Shown piece after piece: positions 17,993 to 26,836 of a stretch of 64,000 nt of DNA. The translations under genes were made by a program, and so were the position numbers. Within the stretch, counting starts at the first letter, position 1. Each line of letters starts with the position of its first letter. The notes under the pieces are model-generated. The model ran no database searches and had not been told where the DNA came from. It was given only the letters and a program-made list of their open reading frames with translations. Source of the stretch: Candidatus Heimdallarchaeota archaeon B3_Heim (GTDB lineage: Archaea; Asgardarchaeota; Heimdallarchaeia; Hodarchaeales; Hodarchaeaceae); the NCBI GenBank assembly GCA_003144275.1, contig NJBF01000004.1:62001-126000 (forward strand), read 5' to 3'.

Positions 17993-18486
17993 TCTGGTTC
18001 CTCCTTCGATTTTTCCTTCTTAATCATCCGATTGATAAGTTGGAGTAACTTTGAAGGCTTTACCTGACCGTAGATTTCGTTATCTATTTGTACAACAGGA
18101 GATAGTGCACAACACCCTAAACACGCAACACGTTCAAAACTAAATAGACCATCTTCAGTTGTTTCACCAGGTTCTATTCCTAACTTTGTCCTCACTGCTT
18201 CTGCAAGAATATTTCCACCTTTTACGAAGCAGGCAGTACCAAGACATACCGAGATAATATGTTTTCCCGGTTTAATAAATTTAAACTGCTGATAAAAAGA
18301 AGCGACCCCATAAACTTCATTTGGTGATAATTCAAGATGTTCACTAATCTTTATCAGATTTTCCTTGGATAAATATCCATATTCTTTCTGTACATCCTGT
18401 AATATTGGAATCAGGTGTTCTTGCTTCTTCCCCCTCAAATTTAAGATCTCGTGAATTGTCGAATCTATAGCCTCTGCTGCAACCAC
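17989..18486 (-). CDS. NuoE-like [2Fe-2S] subunit
   Basis: 165 residues, complete: a helical N-terminal bundle (LIPILQDVQKEYGYLSKENL) and a thioredoxin-like [2Fe-2S] domain with the four cysteines in VCLGTACFVKGG and ACLGCCALSPVV. It is the first gene of the five-gene operon. The GTG start has GGAGA nine bases upstream, and a TATA-like stretch lies ~50 bases upstream. Partner of NuoF in the NADH-oxidising module. Confidence 0.93.
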   Translation of the reverse strand: MVAAEAIDSTIHEILNLRGKKQEHLIPILQDVQKEYGYLSKENLIKISEHLELSPNEVYGVASFYQQFKFIKPGKHIISVCLGTACFVKGGNILAEAVRTKLGIEPGETTEDGLFSFERVACLGCCALSPVVQIDNEIYGQVKPSKLLQLINRMIKKEKSKEEPE

Positions 18487-18533
18487 TTATGAGCGTCTCC
18501 AATATCGTTTTTTTGATGTTAATAACCACTGAT

Positions 18534-18543
18534 AATATATTTA
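18534..18543 (-). promoter_or_regulatory. Possible TATA box for the NuoE-led operon
   Basis: On the minus strand this reads TAAATATATT, about 50 bases before the nuoE GTG, in a long AT-rich upstream stretch. The spacing would give a ~25-base leader that includes the GGAGA. Called only from composition and position. Confidence 0.3.
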
Positions 18544-18701
18544 TTCCGTAGTTTTTATAATAAATCGTGTGTAATCTCTCTGAAAGCAACGGGAACCAAT
18601 GTTGTGCGTGACGTATAAATAATTTATTCTGATCTGACCAAGAAAACAATAGTAAATTAATGAAGACTGAAAATTCTCATTCTATCAACTTAATCAGTTG
18701 A

Positions 18702-19613
18702 TTATTCCTCACTACTCATCTCAATCAGTAATTCTGCGAAAATTTCCATTTCTTTTAATAATTCTTGAATTGATTCTGCTGGATCAGCTGGTCCCTGCTC
18801 ATCCATCATCATAAGAACGGTTAACACATAACTAAAAATATGAACTTTCAACTTCTTTACATCTGAGCTAGCTGAGAAAAATGCGGATTCAGATGTCAAA
18901 AAATTCTCACGCAGAACATTGCATGCGAAAATATATTCACGAAGGTCTTCACGAAGCTGAATACCAGTAGCAAATCCTTCGATATTATGTGTAATGACAT
19001 TCCCATTAACATCGGTAATTATAATCTTGGAATTCAATTTCGATAAGTATTCTTGTGCACTTTCAACGCTTTTCTTCAATTCTTCAAAATCTGCGATCAA
19101 AAGTTGCTTTATAAAATCACTGAGTTCTTCTTGTCTATAAACAGAGGTTAAAAATTCACGGGGAGAATATTTAACTATAAATGGAAGCTGTTTGGCTTTT
19201 TTGAGATTTTTTTCAAGAGTAGCTTCTACATAATCTTCTGTATCATATTTATGATAGAAGATTTTCACACGAGGATCTCCGTCTTCTTCTTTAATTGCCG
19301 AATAAACATTATCAAAGTACTCGTTTGCCAAGTCAAAATTCTCAGGGTTATGAAGATCAAGAACAAAAATCAAAATTGATGTATTTGCTAATAACTTTGG
19401 TGTTTCTAAATAGCTTTCACGATATTTTTCTTGGCCTCCAAAATCCCATAATGAAACCTGAATCCCAAGATAATTATGGCTTTTGACCTCATACATAACC
19501 GTAGGCCCAAGATCTTTGACCTCTAGAGGAGTCATTCCTCCGAAAGTTGTCGAGTAGATAGATGTTTTTCCGCAACCACTAAGACCAACTAGTGAGATTT
19601 TCATACTTCTCAT
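18702..19613 (-). CDS. Rag/Gtr-like small GTPase with C-terminal longin/roadblock-like domain
   Basis: 303 residues. G1 is GLSGCGKTS (residues 10-18), G3 is WDFGGQ (56-61) and G4 is HKYD (121-124); the HKxD form is typical of Rag/Gtr GTPases rather than Ras/Rab (NKxD). After residue ~180 a helix leads to a domain with a KIIITDVNGNVITHN strand pair and a helical end, in the place of the Rag C-terminal roadblock/longin domain. There is no lipidation cysteine. It is a single gene between the NuoE operon and the MFS gene. Such GTPases are abundant in Asgard genomes; the function there is unknown. Confidence 0.85.
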   Translation of the reverse strand: MRSMKISLVGLSGCGKTSIYSTTFGGMTPLEVKDLGPTVMYEVKSHNYLGIQVSLWDFGGQEKYRESYLETPKLLANTSILIFVLDLHNPENFDLANEYFDNVYSAIKEEDGDPRVKIFYHKYDTEDYVEATLEKNLKKAKQLPFIVKYSPREFLTSVYRQEELSDFIKQLLIADFEELKKSVESAQEYLSKLNSKIIITDVNGNVITHNIEGFATGIQLREDLREYIFACNVLRENFLTSESAFFSASSDVKKLKVHIFSYVLTVLMMMDEQGPADPAESIQELLKEMEIFAELLIEMSSEE

Positions 19614-19867
19614 AACCTCAATTTGTAGAATACATTAGAATGAATCATTATTTCCGTGATGAGTAGGAAAGACTAATTCGTACTCGAAACAGAAACCAAT
19701 ATCAGATAAATTTTAAATATTCCTTATTTATCACAATCTAACTCCAAAGGTTTAGTGTAATGTAACGTTATTAAAGAGGAAATTCATGGAAAATAATAAC
19801 GGAAAGCTTCATTTATTCAGCCAAGATATCAAGTGGATTACCGTAGAGGATTAAAGGAACAACTGAA

Positions 19868-21328
19868 ATGCTACGCCGATCTTTATCAAAGTATACTAAA
19901 GATACATTGCTTTTTTTTGGACAACCTATAACTTTTTTCTTACGAGAACAGATTAGATTACTTCTTCTTGCAGTAGCAGTGACTGAAGCCGCTTTTTCAT
20001 CCTCAGTGATCTGTTTACCACTTTATTTCTTTGAGCTTCCTGAGAGAAGTGGAGGGTTTTTAGCAAGTGAGTTAGAACTACCCATAATTCTAACAGTTTA
20101 TTATTTAGTTTCTTTATCTACAGCCTCATTTTTCGGTTCAATTAGTGATCGTATAGGCAGAAAACCCTTACTTGTAACTGGTACATTTCTTGCAGCTTTG
20201 ACCTTCATTCCTTTTCCAATTTTATTTGCAGGATATGCAACATCTGCCACTGCATTTTGGATTTTACTTGGTGCAAGTGCATTTAAAGGTTTAGCATCAG
20301 CAATGCTATCAGGTCCTGTGTTATCTATGTTTGCAGATCTTGCACCTGAAAGAAGTCATGGAGAAACAATGGGAAAATTCTACTTAGCTCGTTCAGGAGG
20401 AGGAGCAAGTGGTTTTCTCATAGGTGGTCTTACATGGGATTTATTCAAAGAATCTTCTTTCTTTGTGTTTACAGTTATACTGTTACTCGCAACTTCATTA
20501 TATTTATTCCGGTTTTATGAGCCTAAAAGTGTGAAAATTGAATTAGATGATGTAAATGGAGACGATGTTTTAAAATTTGAGGATCTTTCCGAATCCGAAG
20601 ATCCTGGAATGAATCCATTCAAGGCAATGCTTCAGAGTCTAAAAAATAAACAATTCAGAAAGTTTGCTTTTGCATGGCTAGCGTATACTACATTAGTAGG
20701 AGCTGGAGGGACTTATGCTCCAGTAATACTAAAAGAAGTGACTGCTGGTGGAGTGGATGCCACTACAATCGGATTTGTTGCGTTAGTGGGTGTGGGAATC
20801 ATGGGAATACTCCAACCAACCTTGGGAAAACTTTCTGATAATTTTGGTCGAAAACCTTTCCTCATCATTGGGTGTGTGGGAACAAGTTTGCTTTTAGTAA
20901 TTTTTGCTGCAATTCTCCGTCTCGAACCAGAAGGTTTCATAAATTTACTAAATAACCCATTTGCCATCGGAATATCCAAACCATTAGAATTCGCTCCAGG
21001 TATCGTTCTGCCAATTCCTCACTTGATGATAATACTTCTAATCCTTATCTGTCTTATATGTGCATCAGGATTCGGATCTTCTTCGTTGGCATTAATAACT
21101 GATGTTACAAAAGAAGGTAATCGTGGAAGAGAAATGGGATTTACTTCTGCACTAATGTCAACTGGTTCAATTTTAGGAACTGTCGTTGGAGGAACCCTTT
21201 TCGAGTACTACGGTTCTCTTGGAGTTATGACGTTTTGTTTGGGATTGAGCCTGATTGCCGTTGTAATTATTGTCCAATTTCTATATGAGACCAGTGGATT
21301 TTACCATTTCACCCATAAACTAATGTAA
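19868..21328 (+). CDS. Major facilitator superfamily transporter
   Basis: 486 residues with about 12 hydrophobic segments. The MFS motif A is present twice: GSISDRIGRKPLLVTG after the second helix and GKLSDNFGRKPFLIIG after the eighth. Late helices carry GREMGFTSALMSTGSILG. An acidic cytosolic loop lies between helices 6 and 7. The general drug/metabolite exporter type is likely, but the substrate cannot be told. It stands alone, transcribed away from the GTPase gene on its left. Confidence 0.85.
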   Translation: MLRRSLSKYTKDTLLFFGQPITFFLREQIRLLLLAVAVTEAAFSSSVICLPLYFFELPERSGGFLASELELPIILTVYYLVSLSTASFFGSISDRIGRKPLLVTGTFLAALTFIPFPILFAGYATSATAFWILLGASAFKGLASAMLSGPVLSMFADLAPERSHGETMGKFYLARSGGGASGFLIGGLTWDLFKESSFFVFTVILLLATSLYLFRFYEPKSVKIELDDVNGDDVLKFEDLSESEDPGMNPFKAMLQSLKNKQFRKFAFAWLAYTTLVGAGGTYAPVILKEVTAGGVDATTIGFVALVGVGIMGILQPTLGKLSDNFGRKPFLIIGCVGTSLLLVIFAAILRLEPEGFINLLNNPFAIGISKPLEFAPGIVLPIPHLMIILLILICLICASGFGSSSLALITDVTKEGNRGREMGFTSALMSTGSILGTVVGGTLFEYYGSLGVMTFCLGLSLIAVVIIVQFLYETSGFYHFTHKLM

Positions 21329-21608
21329 ATACTAAGCTATTTACACAGAACTCAAGAATTCTTTTCTCTTACTCTGAATGCAAGATATCCACCAGGGGAT
21401 GTTTTCATTGGACTAGGAGAGAATTTTTATTCTGATTCATTTTTGGGTTAGCTGGATGTGAGAAAGATGTACCAATGGCAGCTGTCGCTAGTGGAATTCC
21501 ACCAGCATTAATTTTAGGTACAGGAAATTTCTTTAAAAGTAAATCAAAAATCCAACATCCTTTATATCATTATTTTTTTACTTCAAGTGTTAACGGTGAG
21601 AACAGATC

Positions 21609-22742
21609 ATGAATTCAGATGACAATATCCAAAATGATTCAGTAGTGGACGCATTCGGTGGTTCAGTAACAGATTATGACCGATTAATGAATGAATTTGG
21701 AATTAGACCTATTGATGAAGTACTCGGCTTATTGCCAAAGAGTAAACGACATTATTACATGAATAGAAATATTATGTTTGGTCACACCTCATTGGAACCT
21801 GTGATCGAGTCTATCAATAAGAAAAAACCGTTTGCAATCATGACAGGTATCAAACCAAGCTCAGCAGAATATCACATCGGTAACCTAATCACTTGTAATG
21901 AAGTAATCTATTTTCAGAAGCTTGGTGGAAAAGTGTACTTTTGTATCGCTGATATTGAGAGCTATGCTGATGGACGGTTACCTCTTGACCAAGCAGAACA
22001 AAATGCTATTGAAAATGTAGCTGATCTAATCGCGCTAGGATTAAATCTTGACAAAGCGTATGTATATCGTCAATCTCATCAAATGGATGTAATGCGATTG
22101 GGTTATCTTTTATCGTCTCACGCAACGCATAATATGATGAAATCGATCTATGGGGAACACAGATTAGGAGTTTATAATGCTGCGTTTATACAAGTAGCTG
22201 ATATTCTACTACCTCAACTCCATAATGGACCACTCCCTACTGTGACACCCATCGGGGCAGATCAAGCTCCTCATGCACGATTATCACATGATTTTGTTCG
22301 TAAGAAGTTCTTTCAAGATACATACAAGTTTATGTTACCTGGATTCACCTTTCATAAACTCATTCAGGGATTAGACGGCTCTGATAAAATGGCTAAAAGA
22401 AATCCTATGTCAGTACTCACTTTATTCGAATCTAATAAGTCTTTAAAGAAAAAAATCATGAATGCATTTACAGGTGGTCGAACTACTGTAGAAGAGCAAC
22501 GAGAATTAGGAGGGCAGCCTAAAATTTGTCGTATTTTTGATTTGTATCGATACTTCTTTCAATCAGATGAGAAAAAGCTTAAGGAAATTGAAGGATCTTG
22601 TCGAAAAGGGGAATTATTATGTGGAGAGGATAAGAAAAATCTGTTAGGCATAATCCAAGAATTTATGCAGGCTCATGAAAAAAAGCGTCAGGATGCTCTT
22701 CCAAAAGCACGAGAGGTCGTTCTCGAACGTCTCGATGGATAA
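21609..22742 (+). CDS. trpS: Tryptophanyl-tRNA synthetase
   Basis: 377 residues, class I synthetase of the archaeal TrpRS type. N-terminal YDRLMNEFGIRPIDEVL precedes the Rossmann fold. The HIGH motif is SSAEYHIGN and the KMSKS motif is the variant DKMAKR. The Trp-branch hallmark PIGADQAPHARLSHD fits TrpRS (GxDQDPHxRLTRD) and not archaeal TyrRS. It charges tRNA-Trp in the cytosol. Single gene, with gaps of more than 250 bases on both sides. The modified KMSKS is within the variation tolerated in this family. Confidence 0.9.
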   Translation: MNSDDNIQNDSVVDAFGGSVTDYDRLMNEFGIRPIDEVLGLLPKSKRHYYMNRNIMFGHTSLEPVIESINKKKPFAIMTGIKPSSAEYHIGNLITCNEVIYFQKLGGKVYFCIADIESYADGRLPLDQAEQNAIENVADLIALGLNLDKAYVYRQSHQMDVMRLGYLLSSHATHNMMKSIYGEHRLGVYNAAFIQVADILLPQLHNGPLPTVTPIGADQAPHARLSHDFVRKKFFQDTYKFMLPGFTFHKLIQGLDGSDKMAKRNPMSVLTLFESNKSLKKKIMNAFTGGRTTVEEQRELGGQPKICRIFDLYRYFFQSDEKKLKEIEGSCRKGELLCGEDKKNLLGIIQEFMQAHEKKRQDALPKAREVVLERLDG

Positions 22743-22754
22743 CTCTTAACTGAT

Positions 22755-22771
22755 TATTTTTTAGATTTTCT
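22755..22771 (+). terminator. Possible T-rich terminator after trpS
   Basis: A TATTTTTTAGATTTTC stretch begins 13 bases after the stop codon; archaeal terminators are commonly runs of T without a needed hairpin. Position fits; no other support. Confidence 0.3.
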
Positions 22772-23009
22772 GAAAAAGTAGGGAACTACAATACTAGTAT
22801 CAGGTAGTTACAGTAATTCATTATATTCTGAGTATGAGAGGCAATAAGAGAATTCAGGAAGTTAATTCCAAAACTTATTTGTTTAGAATAGGAATTCCTT
22901 AAACAAAGAAGTGTTCGTTAAGACGGAAGATTTATTTGGTCATCCTTAAATTTCCAGTCCTAGAACTTATGACTGAATCTTTTTACTTCAATAACCCAAG
23001 GTCTACACA

Positions 23010-24014
23010 ATGAGTCATTATCTTAAGCAACTAAAGACCCAAAGTTCTCGCAAAATAATACTTTTAGGTCTTTCTCAGGCAGGAAAAACCTCCATACGTG
23101 ATGTTGTTTTCGGAGGCAAAGCACCAGAAGAAACTGCCGATTATGCTGCAACGTTGAACTATGAACGTCAAGTTGAGCAAGTTGCTGATGAGCCTATTAC
23201 AGTGATGGATCTTGGAGGACAGGAAGTTTTTTTGAAACGTTTCCTCAGCAGTATGAGTTCATTCATTTTCAGCAATGTGGCAGTCTTGGTTTTTATCTGT
23301 GATATCTCAACATCTGATAACTTCCCCGCTTCGCTAAAAGCATTCGTCGAAGGCACAAATCGGCTAGAAGAAATGTCAGATGTTCAACCAGCAGTCTATA
23401 TTTTATTGCATAAAACCGATTTAATGCCCGATTTAACTCAAAGAGCAGAAAGAATGGAATTTCTTATGGAGATGTTCCAAACTTCGGTTGTTACAAAAAA
23501 TATTACCTTTTTACAAACTTCAATTTATGATAATTCAATTCATGAGGCATTTAAACGAATTACTGCTGAAGCGAGCGAAATTATTCCTGAAGCAGCTGAA
23601 GTCGAAAAAGAAGAAGACTTAGAAGCTATTCAAAGAAGATTACGGATGCGTCCCATTCAGCAAGTGTTACATGCATTAAAATTCATGAATCGCTTGGATG
23701 ATGTCCTTTTACTATCTACAGTGGAATCCGACTTTATTATTAGTGCATCCGACACAGAAATCAATGAAATTCAACAATTCATAACCATTCTTGATAAATC
23801 AAGAGATTTATGGCTAATTCCCAGTTCGAAATCAGAATTAATGAAAATCGGTAACATCATGTTATTCCGAGCTTCTGTTCCTCCTCATTACTTAATTCTT
23901 CTTGTCTCCTCTGACGAAAAATCCATGTTGGAGACAAGAAAATTGTTAGAAATCGAAGAAACTGTTCGTCTTCTGACAAGTCAACTAGAAAACATGCTGA
24001 AAACACCCATCTAG
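23010..24014 (+). CDS. Rag/Gtr-like GTPase, first gene of a GTPase/longin operon
   Basis: 334 residues. G1 GLSQAGKTS (20-28), a switch-I threonine in AATLNY, G3 DLGGQ (67-71), G4 HKTD (134-137) and a G5-like TSI. The Rag-type HKxD is clear. After ~190 residues of GTPase a charged linker (EVEKEEDLEAIQ) leads to a C-terminal beta/alpha domain of roadblock/longin type (VLLLSTVESDFIISASD; HYLILLVSSDEK). It is followed after 10 bases by a degenerate GTPase, then a longin protein and another GTPase, all same strand and tightly packed. Likely one arm of a Rag-like heterodimer. Confidence 0.88.
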   Translation: MSHYLKQLKTQSSRKIILLGLSQAGKTSIRDVVFGGKAPEETADYAATLNYERQVEQVADEPITVMDLGGQEVFLKRFLSSMSSFIFSNVAVLVFICDISTSDNFPASLKAFVEGTNRLEEMSDVQPAVYILLHKTDLMPDLTQRAERMEFLMEMFQTSVVTKNITFLQTSIYDNSIHEAFKRITAEASEIIPEAAEVEKEEDLEAIQRRLRMRPIQQVLHALKFMNRLDDVLLLSTVESDFIISASDTEINEIQQFITILDKSRDLWLIPSSKSELMKIGNIMLFRASVPPHYLILLVSSDEKSMLETRKLLEIEETVRLLTSQLENMLKTPI

Positions 24015-24024
24015 AGGTACCGCT

Positions 24025-24969
24025 TTGCAACAAAACCTAATCATACTAGCTGGCTTATCTCACTCTGGGAAAGATTTGTTATTTAGCCAGATATTAAAAT
24101 TAGGGCGCGCAGAGCCAGGACTGAGACTTCGTGAGAATCTTATTTACTACGAGTGGCTCAATAGATCCTTCAAAGGAAATGAGGATTCATATTTTGAAAA
24201 AGCACTGCCAGCATTGAAAGAAAAATTATACTTGAAAATTAATACACTAATCTATGTCCATGATATTTCATATCAAGTGTTGGATGATTTAGCAAACGAT
24301 TTTAAAGAAGTATATTTCGATATCAAAAAAGTAAACAAAGATTTTCAAGTAATTTTGATAGTAAATAGAGGCCATCTTATCCCAAATGAATTAGAACGAA
24401 CAAAAATTCACAAAAAGGTTGAAAATCATCTCCAGCAACTTATTCCTCAAGAAATTACCTCTTATATTGTCTCTTTGAAGGGTACTGATCAGCAAAGGAT
24501 GACAAATCTTGTTTTTACTCAGATAGCAAATAAGGCAGTGGATTTCACTAAAAACCTTAAGAAAAAACGTGATTCAAGTATAAAAATTCCAAATGATAAA
24601 CAGCTCAAGAAAATTAAAAAAATTCTAAAAGAAAAAATGGACGATTACGGATTTTCAGGTGCTTATCTAATAGGTCACAATCAAGATATTCTGATTGCCG
24701 CTGGAAAAAGTGAGGGGTGGGAAACAAAAGTGGGCCCACAAATTATTCGCATGTTAGCACAGTTTCACGTGTTTGATTTAGGCCCACAATTTCAAGCAGA
24801 CATTATTCGAATTGAAGATTTTGTAATGATTGCTAAAAGGATCAATGCGGAGAATAAAATTATCTTAATTGGAAGGGAATCAATTTTTAAGTACGATGAG
24901 GAACCTTATCCTCGAATAGAAGAAAGTTGTCTCGATATCACAACTGATATTCTAGAAATACTAAAATAA
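24025..24969 (+). CDS. Degenerate (pseudo-)GTPase with C-terminal roadblock/longin-like domain
   Basis: 314 residues, TTG start. A P-loop-like GLSHSGKDL is kept (residues 10-18), but the G3 DxxGQ is missing: the expected place reads YYEWLNRSF. The G4 position reads VNRGHLI, without the Asp that recognises guanine. The strand-helix order of the GTPase fold still seems present. The C-terminal ~110 residues (GAYLIGHNQDILIAAG ... VMIAKRINAENKIILIG) look like a roadblock/longin domain. By analogy with Rag heterodimers it could be a non-hydrolysing partner for a neighbouring active GTPase; that is inference from order and architecture. Confidence 0.78.
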   Translation: MQQNLIILAGLSHSGKDLLFSQILKLGRAEPGLRLRENLIYYEWLNRSFKGNEDSYFEKALPALKEKLYLKINTLIYVHDISYQVLDDLANDFKEVYFDIKKVNKDFQVILIVNRGHLIPNELERTKIHKKVENHLQQLIPQEITSYIVSLKGTDQQRMTNLVFTQIANKAVDFTKNLKKKRDSSIKIPNDKQLKKIKKILKEKMDDYGFSGAYLIGHNQDILIAAGKSEGWETKVGPQIIRMLAQFHVFDLGPQFQADIIRIEDFVMIAKRINAENKIILIGRESIFKYDEEPYPRIEESCLDITTDILEILK

Positions 24970-24990
24970 TACGAAGAATTGAGTTACTAG

Positions 24991-25806
24991 GTGGAAACCG
25001 TGTTTTCTGGACTAATTGTTACAACCATGGGTGATAAGGGGCCCTACCCACTATTGAATTTATCTTCCATTCCAGAGGACACAGCTGAAAACCTAAGTGT
25101 TATCGGTATGACCATCCTCTTCATGGGAGCAGGAACACTTGCTGAAAGACAACATTATCGTCTACACGGATCACTTCCTGTTCCAAACAATCCGAATATC
25201 GAAGCACTTGCCTTATCCTTTACTGTCTCTCCAACAGAGACATCTGATATTCGTATTGATCAGCATGGACGAGAATCAACCATTTGGCTCCTCTTTAAAT
25301 CAGAAAATCGCGAACGGGTTTTCCAGCTTCACCCTGCTATTGAGCGAGCACTACAGGAAGAGACTAAGAATATTAAAGACGAAAGTGATCTCTCTGATCC
25401 AGAAAAGATGGAAAAAGTTCTATCACGTTTAAAACAAATCACTGAGTCACCAGGTTCTTACGTACCAGTGTCAGATGAGAGTGAACCATCTTACATTCAC
25501 GAAAAGGGAGGTCTTGAGTTCTTCACTGTTAATACTGAAGGCGATTTGAGAGAAATTAATCTTCAAACAGATCTTGCAACACTTCCCGTTCTTATCCTTG
25601 TGAATACACTTCTTAAACGGATTTTCCTAATTAAATTGAAAGATTCTGTGTCCCAACACTTGATGTTTCATGCTGGAACATCAGCTTCTAATATCAATAC
25701 AAATCGCTTTAAAAATAGGTTTTCTATACGAGATGTATTAGATCCAATGGAACGAGCAATGATCTTGGAAAAGATTGGAATAATTCAGGAAATTGGTTCC
25801 CAATAG
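24991..25806 (+). CDS. Longin-like domain protein of the GTPase operon
   Basis: 271 residues, GTG start with a GAATTGAGTTACTAGGTG leader. Residues ~1-120 alternate strands and a helix as in longin domains (FSGLIVTTMGDKGPYPLLNL; IEALALSFTVSP; STIWLLFKSENRERVF). A long charged helical middle follows, and the end (RFSIRDVLDPMERAMILEKIG) may be a small helical or wHTH-like tail. No GTPase motifs. It is placed between the pseudo-GTPase and the third GTPase with gaps of 15-21 bases, suggesting a stable complex, perhaps as a GTPase-regulating or membrane-recruiting subunit. Confidence 0.72.
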   Translation: METVFSGLIVTTMGDKGPYPLLNLSSIPEDTAENLSVIGMTILFMGAGTLAERQHYRLHGSLPVPNNPNIEALALSFTVSPTETSDIRIDQHGRESTIWLLFKSENRERVFQLHPAIERALQEETKNIKDESDLSDPEKMEKVLSRLKQITESPGSYVPVSDESEPSYIHEKGGLEFFTVNTEGDLREINLQTDLATLPVLILVNTLLKRIFLIKLKDSVSQHLMFHAGTSASNINTNRFKNRFSIRDVLDPMERAMILEKIGIIQEIGSQ

Positions 25807-25821
25807 GAGCTACTACCAGAA

Positions 25822-26754
25822 ATGTCACATTTAAGAAGAAGAAAAAAAGTTTCTAAAGTTCTTATCTTGGGACTAGCGGAATCAGGGAAATCGACTATTA
25901 TAAAAGTAGTCAATGAGGGGAAAATCCCATCAAAAGATGATGATTATAACGCTACAATCGACTACGAGCGTAAACAAAAGGTTGTAGCAGGAACTGAATT
26001 AACAATATTTGATTTAGGAGGGCAGACAGCTTTTCTTGACAGATTCACTGGCGAATTGTCAGAATTTATTTTTACTGGAGTAAAATCATTTGTATTTGTA
26101 GTAGATTCGATTGAAATCAAAAATATTTCACGTGCAAAGTATTATCTAGATTTAGCTGTAAAGAAATTAGCCCAGTTTAGTCCAGAGGCGACCTTATTCA
26201 TTTTCCAGCATAAAGCTGATTTAATCCCGAAAAAAATGAAACAGGAAGTCAGGAAAACAATAGAAGATTATTTAGGATCAGGAATCCCTAAAAAAATTAA
26301 ATATTATGAAACATCAGTCTTCTCTGATTCCATTTTCAAAGCTATGGGTGAAGTCTACGCAGATGCGAGCGGTGCCAGAAAAACTTTACGTCCTCTCCTG
26401 GAGACGTTCATCCAACATAATATGGCTGACATGGCTCAAATATTCACAAAAGAAGGAGCTCCCCTAACTAAAGTTGAAAAAGTGTCGAAATTTGAACATA
26501 TCAATCTATATGAAGTCCGAGAATTTTTCGATGCCGTTGTCAAGCGTTTAGCGGACTCGGAAACTCACACAGCTACATCAACACTTCTCGAATCCGACCA
26601 ACGTGTTTTTGTTATTCGGTTTATGGAAAATGGTTTAGCACTGTTTTTCGGATTTTCAAAAAGTCGACTCAGAGAAAGAAATGAGCCTGTAGCTTCCCTC
26701 TATAACAGAGTTCTCGCATTTAGCTCTCAATTACAGAGCATTACGGAGAGTTAA
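25822..26754 (+). CDS. Rag/Gtr-like GTPase, last gene of the GTPase/longin operon
   Basis: 310 residues. G1 GLAESGKST (17-25), switch-I Thr in NATIDYERK, G3 DLGGQ (64-68), G4 HKAD (130-133), G5-like ETSVF. The N-terminus is basic (LRRRKKVSK), which could help membrane contact. The C-terminal ~120 residues form a likely roadblock/longin domain (LLESDQRVFVIRFMENGLALFFGF). It is closest in motifs to the first GTPase of the operon, and both share the (N/A)AT(L/I)(N/D)YERK/Q switch-I region, so they look like recent paralogues. Confidence 0.88.
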   Translation: MSHLRRRKKVSKVLILGLAESGKSTIIKVVNEGKIPSKDDDYNATIDYERKQKVVAGTELTIFDLGGQTAFLDRFTGELSEFIFTGVKSFVFVVDSIEIKNISRAKYYLDLAVKKLAQFSPEATLFIFQHKADLIPKKMKQEVRKTIEDYLGSGIPKKIKYYETSVFSDSIFKAMGEVYADASGARKTLRPLLETFIQHNMADMAQIFTKEGAPLTKVEKVSKFEHINLYEVREFFDAVVKRLADSETHTATSTLLESDQRVFVIRFMENGLALFFGFSKSRLRERNEPVASLYNRVLAFSSQLQSITES

Positions 26755-26836
26755 ACGTAAGCTGTGAAAAGCTTGCGGATTTTTGTATCTAAAATCGACT
26801 TAAAACCGACATGTACCTAATATTAATGACCGTATC

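Noticed and set aside
21440..21600. Protein-like stretch GCEKDVPMAAVASGIPPALI upstream of trpS
   Set aside because: A stop lies shortly before it in frame and no start or family match is seen; left as intergenic.
21609..22742. Tyrosyl-tRNA synthetase reading of the class I synthetase
   Set aside because: PIGADQAPHARLSHD and the N-terminal YDRLMNEFG region match TrpRS; archaeal TyrRS is shorter and has different motifs. The nearby tRNA-Tyr is coincidental.
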